Source of the DNA: Ixodes scapularis
Taxonomy: Eukaryota > Arthropoda > Arachnida > Ixodida > Ixodidae
Direction of reading: 5' to 3'
Assembly: GCF_016920785.2 (NCBI RefSeq)
Contig: NW_024609836.1
Coordinates: 4,520,406 to 4,584,405 of the forward strand
DNA: 64,000 nucleotides
The position numbers and the translations under genes were made by a program. The notes below the pieces were generated by a model, which worked only from the letters and a program-made list of their open reading frames with translations, was not told the origin of the DNA and made no database searches. Shown here piece by piece: positions 57,912 through 64,000 of this stretch (position 1 is the first letter of the stretch; each line of letters begins with the position of its first letter).

Positions 57912-59118
57912 CCACCCCTGGTTAGTGTGATTCTGAACCAACAGATGGCGGTGGGATCGCCTTCCAGGCCTGTACATCAATGCGAGAAATCGTCTGTGGT
58001 GGCGCTTCGATACAGTGGGATATTTCTCTATATCCTGAATTTGACATCCCTGGTCCCTTGCTTATTTTTGTCTGCACGAGCTTTCTTTGGAACGCGCACG
58101 GCTGTGCCAGTTCTCATGCAAGGGGGCCAGTTGCCACGCTCCGAGCTCACGTTTCCAGCAAATGTAGGCAGAACAAAACGCGAAAATCGTCCTGAGCCAA
58201 ATGGTGAGACACATGCACAACAAAACTGCCGACGCGTTGAAAAATATAAAATTGCCTGAGCGCCGTTATCGGAGATTTCAGAGGCCAATGACATATTACA
58301 ATGTGATCAGATTTATACTGATGCGAATGAAGGTGACGAGAAGACGAACAATGAACTGAAAAATAAAGGTTTAGTCGGCGAACTTGTTCCAAACAAAAAA
58401 AAAAGTAAACAAAGAGCGTCGAGGCAGCAGAAAAGCAGGCGCCGATTCGGCAGAGTAACAAAGAGCGAGAGCGAGACTAACTCGACAAGGTCGCTGGCAG
58501 CTGCTTATCTAGAGTGCGTCACGTCACATCTCGAAAGTTCGGCAAAGAAGGTTCGAACGTCGCGCGTTCGGGACGAGGATGAACTGGCACTTTCGAGGAC
58601 AAGAAAACAGGGCGAAAGTTCCGTCTGGTGCAAGAGTGAACGCGAATCTTCCAGAAGTCCGTGACCGAGCGTTGCTTTCTCGGCTCTGCGGGCGGCAATA
58701 TGACGGGCCGGCCCTTTTATAGTGCATGTTTTCGACAATTGTGGATTTCCTGCAAAACGTGATGACGTCATAGTCTGGTTTCCGAAATTCTAGCTTGAGC
58801 AATTAACTACCTAAAAGAAAATACTATTTTTTGGGCGGTCAGGTGTCTCATTTAGGTAGCTGGGTGTTTATTTTGACCCAAACCACGAGACTGGAAAACA
58901 CAAAAAATGACACTCAAGTTTAGATGTTGAGTTTGGTAAACCCAAAGTAGGACTGGTGCGGGGGTCATAATAAAAAAATGCCGAGGTTAAAAATAAACTC
59001 ACAGAAATAAAGAATAATTAATTTTAATACGAATTCGGTGATAAATGCAATGACTGACCATGCAAAGATTCTGGGTCTGTTGATAGCTTTTGCACATAGT
59101 TGAAGCAACTTGCAGGGT
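57912..59118. other. No recognisable gene
   Basis: Short open frames on both strands at 58028-58802 without family signature. Confidence 0.4.
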
Positions 59119-59547
59119 ATCACAAAAAAAAATACAGGGTTTCTTTTTACCGCAAGAATAAACTAGGCATCGCCGAACGCTCATTCTGCGCCCATAGGTA
59201 GCGCTAGAGGTACAACCAGATGTCAAAGTTTGAGCCCCAATACGATACCTTCTTCAAAAATTATAAGTGATTTTCTGAAAATTTCAATGGGAAAATAGCG
59301 GCCGACGGAGTTTTCGAATACACGGGGCTTTATGGCACCAGAAACGAAAAACAGGCGAAAATGGTCTCCATTTTTCCCATTGGAATTTTCAGAAAATCAC
59401 TTATAACTTTTGAATAAGGTGTCCGTTCGGGATGAAACTTTGGCATCTGGTTGTGACCTATCGCTACCTTTGGGGGGAGAATAAGCGTTAGGCAATGCGC
59501 AGTTTATTTTTGCGGTACAAAACACCCTGTAAATTGTTTTTGTGACA
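59119..59547. mobile_element. Fold-back MITE, ACAGGGT ends
   Basis: Left ATCACAAAAA...TACAGGGTTT-CTTTTTACCGCA pairs with right TGCGGTAC-AAAACACCCTGTA...TTTTTGTGAC. The arms carry AATAAACTAGGCAT and CAGAAACGAAAAACAGG at the centre. Same family as 22195-22575, with longer ends preserved. Confidence 0.7.
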
Positions 59548-60385
59548 TTCTGTGCCAGTCTTAGTTTGGTGATTCATGCGCGCAAGTAGTGGTGTGCAAA
59601 AATGAAAACGAAGAACCGGGTAGGCTTTGACGTTGTATGAAACATAGTGTAAGCACGCACATGGTACACTGATTAAGAATGAAACAGCCGTACGTTTTAC
59701 ACTAGCGTTGAGCGTGTCGAAAGTTACTCAGAAACTCGTACGCATATACTGCTGAGGCTATTGTGTTTGAATGCTCATAGTAATTTATTGCCCTCAGATT
59801 TGGTGTAAGTTGTCTCCTGATTGCTTACAACAGATAGAAGGAAACATTCTAACTCTGGGTTGGTAGAAAAACTCCACCTGCTGACGGCCACCAATCATCT
59901 CGGCGCCGATTATGAGTATTCACTGCAGTGCATGCCAGCGGTCGCGTGCTTAGAACGAGTTTTTCCCACGTGATTTCATACGATCGCAATTGTTCTTGAC
60001 AAAACAACAATGTTTAGTCAGGCAAGCGGTCATATGTGAAGCTTAGAACATTTTCCATTGGTTGAGGCACACATGGCAAGTTCCATAGATTTTTTTTTCT
60101 TTTTCTTCTTTTTTTTTTTAGGATCCGCTAAAAAGAATGCTCTTGGGTTACCTTGGTCTCTAATAATTCATGTAGCACACAAAAGAGCAGGAACTGAATC
60201 GCTGTGGGAAACGAAAACAATAAGGATAAAGAAGCGTGTAATCACGCGAAAACTGAGGGCATTGCCCATATACAGAAGGTAAGCTTTGTCTCACTAAATA
60301 CATTACCAATAAAGTATTTGGTTTTATCCTGCGAGCGAAGCGGAACATACAAGGGCGGGCATATTGTCCTGAACTACACTTCCAA
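59548..60385. other. No recognisable feature
   Basis: No supported gene or repeat. Confidence 0.4.
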
Positions 60386-60512
60386 TGAACAAGCGCACCA
60401 TCCAAAGAACCGAGCTCGCTTTTATAGCGTTTGGTGCGCTCAACGATCCCCCAATGGAACAAGCACACCGTCCAAAGCACCGAGCTCGCTTTTATAGCGT
60501 TTGGGGCGCTCA
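60386..60512 (+). repeat. Tandem duplication, about 70-bp period
   Basis: CAAGCGCACCATCCAAAG at about 60390 recurs at about 60460; both units contain GAGCTCGCTTTTATAGCG. Confidence 0.8.
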
Positions 60513-60867
60513 AACCTTTGAAAACACAATTATAATTAATTCTATTATTTCAATTATTTTTATTAAGTGCGCCTATGGTTTTTTTTTTCTTTTTCTTTTT
60601 TTACTTTTACGTTCACGTGACATTTTCTTAGTTATATAATATTTTTCCAGAAATCTGAGAACTATAGTCTGTTTCAATATAAGTAAGAGCCACATAACCA
60701 AAGATGTAGGCAAAAAAATAAAAATAAAAAAGAACGCGAACACACATTAAAAATGCGATGTAACGACGCATTCAAAATTAGTCGTTAGTTTTTTAGAGAG
60801 CAGCAATTTCGTAGGACGACATTGTTGCCCGATGAAGGTTATAAAAAGTGCCATGCAACTGTTAACT

Positions 60868-60957
60868 CAGGGTCTTTAACGTGCATTACGCAGTATATGT
60901 GATACACGATCGCATTACGGTAGAAGGCAGATGGGCGACTGAACCCAGGGTCCCTGC
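60868..60957 (-). repeat. tRNA-derived SINE, truncated copy 3
   Basis: CTTTAACGTGCATTACGCAG, GATACACGATCGCA and CTGAACCCAGGGTCCCTG match the SINE body and T-arm region of 3305-3536. The head is missing. Confidence 0.55.
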
Positions 60958-61098
60958 TAAAGCCCCTTGATAAAGGCGTTTTTTACAAGTACCGCCAACC
61001 ATTATTGTGAAAACGCGCAAGACGCGTGCCACGAGCGGGCGCTCCGCCGCCATTCGCTTTCAAAGGCCAGTCATTATATACCCGTGCCCACGGTGCCC

Positions 61099-61298
61099 GT
61101 GCCACACGGGCAACTCGAATTTCATTTACAACGAATGACATTTGAAGGATCGGCCAATCAGCGCGCGACACTTCGAGCGTGGGGCGTTCCACGCGCGACA
61201 GATCGCGAGCCGATTCGTTGATCACATGAATGTCATTCATTGTAAATGACATTCGAGTTGCCCGTGTGGCACGCGTGCCACACGGGCAACTCGAATGT
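61099..61298. mobile_element. Fold-back MITE, GTGCCACACGGGCAAC ends
   Basis: 61099-61142 and 61229-61272 are inverted copies, about 44 bp each. A third half-unit (GTGCCACACGGGCAACTCGA) follows at 61275-61298. Confidence 0.75.
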
Positions 61299-61591
61299 AT
61301 TAGTGCTGCGTCGCCAGTTTTTTCCAAGGGCCGGTCGAGACACGGGCCTCGTGCACTGGCACCTTTGAGGTTATTTGAAAGCCCAGCGGAAATACATCGA
61401 TGGGATTTAGACCCTGCCACGGTGGAAGAAATCCCTGCGCGCTCTGCAGCGGGAGCTCCGTGCTTTGAACGGAGCTCGCACTCGAGCATTTCTCCACGTG
61501 CTCTTTGATCTGCGGTGCCACAACACACTTGGCCAACGATCCCCCACCGCACTTGATTTATCATGTGAGCTAGACCAAATGAGCTACACTA

Positions 61592-61746
61592 AAGCGTGTT
61601 TCACATGCAGCGGTTTTGGCCCTAGAGCGGCGCGATTTTTGCCGTTGTGGCGCTCTGGCCAGCCGCAGCGGTTGAGCGGCACGAGCGCTGCGACGGCAGA
61701 AATCGCGCCGCTCTAGGGCCAAAATCGCTGCATGTGAAACACGCTT
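61592..61746. mobile_element. Short MITE (155 bp) with roughly 45-bp TIRs
   Basis: AAGCGTGTTTCACATGCAGC at the left and its complement at the right, with similarity through TTTTGGCCCTAGAGCGGCGC. No clear target duplication. Confidence 0.75.
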
Positions 61747-61990
61747 AAGAGTATCGGTAGTTTTCCACCCAATATTGTTTTGGGCGCCGCCATGTTGGTG
61801 GTTAGTGACAAATCAAATGCAACTGCCGGTCGTCATGATTCAAAGTACGACTTCCTCAGCAATAGTTTCGGTGTCAGGAAGCTCACGTAATATGCTTTGC
61901 TTGGTCGCCAACTGTTTAAACATTTGTGGAGGACGGAAAAGCGTTTCCTGTGATTTCAGATAAAGCTTCAGATAACTGACAACCATCATT
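61747..61990 (+). repeat. Single arm of the 45.2 kb fold-back family
   Basis: ATTGTTTTGGGCGCCGCCAT, CGACTTCCTCAGCA, GGACGGAAAAGCGTTTCCTG and the CAACCAT-ATTTTAAGC end match 45190-45465 in order. Confidence 0.75.
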
Positions 61991-63344
61991 TTAAGCATCC
62001 ATATCTGTATGAAGCGTAGCTTATTTAATGGGTCTAGTTTAGCCCGACCGCATAGGCACAGAAAGAGAACGAACAGCTTATCTTCGCGCTCTTGGCGCTG
62101 CTTCAGTGGTTTCATCAGCCCGCAGCGTTGGTTGCGCTTCGAACTAAGGTAAAGCAAAGCAAACATTCAGAACTCAGGGTTTAACAAGCCAAACCAACAA
62201 AAAACAAACACGCCCAAATAAAAAAAAAATTATTGCGGGTTTATTTTGACTAACCGAATATCTTTTGACGTGCAACCGAAATCTCAGGTTGGCCTCCATC
62301 GGATTGCGGGCACCTCGGCCGATATTTAAACCCGACAAATATATATTAATAGGTCAGCGCGTTGACTGAGAGGAACTGAGACGTTTTAATGTCATTGCCA
62401 CTTAAGAGCCAGCGAGGTGGTTTTTGAAACAAAATATAGTCGAATCATTCCGACAAGCATTGTTTGATATCGTAAATGATTTATGCAAGTGATAAAAAGA
62501 TTAAAATGTGTTCGCATACGTGGCGAAATCTGAAATGGCAGAATGCATTTCATGGCGCCCGTTTCATTTGGATCGCGTCGGGCATGTGTACCGACGCACA
62601 GTAGAACGCGCTCAAAAGTAGCTGTGGTGCACCCGCAGCCTCGCGCTTGCTGTTCTGAGATCTCTGGCTCGCTCACTGCGGGCATCCAGGTATCTCACAC
62701 CCTGACATCTCCGCTTTTTCTGTCCTTCACGTGGCGTTCCAAGCGGCACACGAGGGAAAATGCACATCAAGCTGTTTTTGAACACGTGTCGCCATCTGTA
62801 CTTTATATTAAGAAACTACAATTCGCCGTAACTGAATGGGAAAAGTTTGAGGTCTTATAACATTCTTAACGTGTAATATATCGATATGAAAGTTCTGGAA
62901 AATGTAATATCGAAGGATGCTTCATAATTTAATGTCTCGTTATTTTGATTAGTTGACGTGATTCCGTTTTTATAGCGCCATAAAAAATTACAATTTTAAA
63001 CTATATTTTATTTTAAAATATACATTATCTGTACAGTTCGTTGCTTACTTTTTTATTTTATTACATCTAACCGAACGCTCACGTAAGATATCGTGGTCGA
63101 TGGGACGTTATAACTCGAGAAATAATTTTTTTAATATTAGAGACTGCTGTCTATTAAGAGCCAAATATTTAACTAACAACCAAAAATAATCGTGATATCA
63201 AGACATTAAAGCATTATTAAGAAACTGCTCTTTAATTTGACACTAATTTTCTAATTGTAAGATATATAGAAAGAAAGTTATAAGCCGTCGGAAAAGCACC
63301 AAAACGTCATGCACGGTGGGGTTGCACCTTAAGGCTTGTTCACA
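61991..63344. other. No recognisable gene
   Basis: AT-rich, particularly 62860-63300; no supported gene. Confidence 0.45.
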
Positions 63345-63545
63345 TATACAGCGGAGCACTAAGTTAGCGCAACGCGAGCACTCCAAAGAGCGCTGATGTT
63401 GCGATTTCTAGAGCGTGACTTAGTTATAATATAGCGCGCAGTTAGCGCTTTTGTATAGCTTTGTTAGTGCTTCAGTAGCGCTTTGTTAGTGCTTGAGTAG
63501 TGCCTTGTTAGCGCTTCTTGTACTGCGGTGCTGCGGATTAGCGCG
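63345..63545 (+). repeat. GTTAGCGCTT-type short repeats
   Basis: AGCGCTTTGTTAGTGCTT-like words recur about every 27 bp (63435-63520) after a TGTTCACATATACAGCG end that resembles a MITE terminus. Confidence 0.55.
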
Positions 63546-63678
63546 TGCACATGCGGTTCCGATTCCTGTGGTTGAATTTGCATCAACAGTACCATGTCGG
63601 ACATATGGGACGCTGATATAAAAATGCGACAAAGGCTCTTACGTACTCATTTAGTGCATATATGTGTGGACGACTTAA

Positions 63679-63711
63679 CGCACAGAAGAGCCTTCTGGGC
63701 TCTTCTGTGCG
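63679..63711. repeat. Perfect 14-bp-arm hairpin
   Basis: CGCACAGAAGAGCC, spacer TTCTG, then the complement. Confidence 0.8.
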
Positions 63712-64000
63712 TCTGCAAATACGACGGAGAAGCACACGTGCATACGGGGTATCTTTTTTAAAGCCGAAACTTTACAAAGAAATATACCTCACGGTCTGCG
63801 CTTGAAAGAATTTATTAGAGGTGTTTATGCTGAAGAACCCATAGAACTTATGTTACTATATGCTTTTTCTTTACCTTTATTTTCTGTCCTATGGAAAATT
63901 ATTGAGGGATATACGTTTACAGTATACAGTCGCCGAATCGAACTCAGGAGAGCACCGAAAAGCAAAGGGAAATATTATTTGCTCCAGGATTTAAAACGCT

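Overview
The window reads as intron and intergenic DNA of a large, transposon-rich animal genome, most likely a chelicerate and probably an ixodid tick. Four observations point that way. The genes carry spliceosomal introns with GT..AG borders. tRNA-derived SINEs and many fold-back MITEs are present. Non-LTR and Ty3-type retroelements are present. Two single-domain, phase 1-1 exons encode Kunitz-like (BPTI-type) six-cysteine domains, a family greatly expanded in ticks. The species assignment is inference. There are no bacterial-type operons and no CRISPR array.

Host coding: the only convincing host exons are two plus-strand Kunitz-like exons, 32792-32998 and 56852-57097. Their identical phase allows them to belong to one multi-domain secreted inhibitor gene, whose intron would then hold most of the mobile DNA between them. 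A minus-strand ORF at 19685-19963 is unassigned.

Mobile DNA, left to right. (1) 1764-2759 is a TTAA-flanked MITE. (2) 4913-13893 is a roughly 9 kb candidate DNA transposon with short terminal inverted repeats (TAGG-ATGCCGCGAAC type), an 8-bp target duplication with one mismatch, subterminal TTCGAA-rich arrays, and a pair of about 0.9 kb internal inverted arms around a broken DDE-like transposase gene. It is interrupted on the right by other repeats, including a second TTAA element at 11123-11749. (3) 15905-16220 is two tRNA-derived SINE copies head to head, forming a perfect 133-bp palindrome. (4) A repeat called R1 here lies at 16700-17980 (minus) and again inverted at 36310-37875, where a TTAA MITE has split it; the first copy is the near-empty site. 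(5) 36092-38342 is a PIF/Harbinger-type TIR element with TAA duplications. (6) 39155-44810 is a full-length LINE with an 11-bp perfect target duplication, a (CAA)n tail, a gag-like ORF1 and an EN-RT-RNase H ORF2 that carries a frameshift. (7) 47027-47593 is a Ty3-type integrase remnant. (8) 48246-53644 is a complete PIF/Harbinger element with TGA duplications, a three-exon DDE nuclease gene with two nonsense codons and an intact, convergent three-exon MADF/Myb-like gene. (9) From 54972 to the end there are several fold-back MITEs, one carrying eight TGACGTCA palindromes.

How they relate: the transposase genes are damaged, while their non-autonomous relatives (the 36092 element, the TTAA MITEs) have well-preserved ends. 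This fits past mobilisation in trans. Stretches with nothing recognisable are listed as such.
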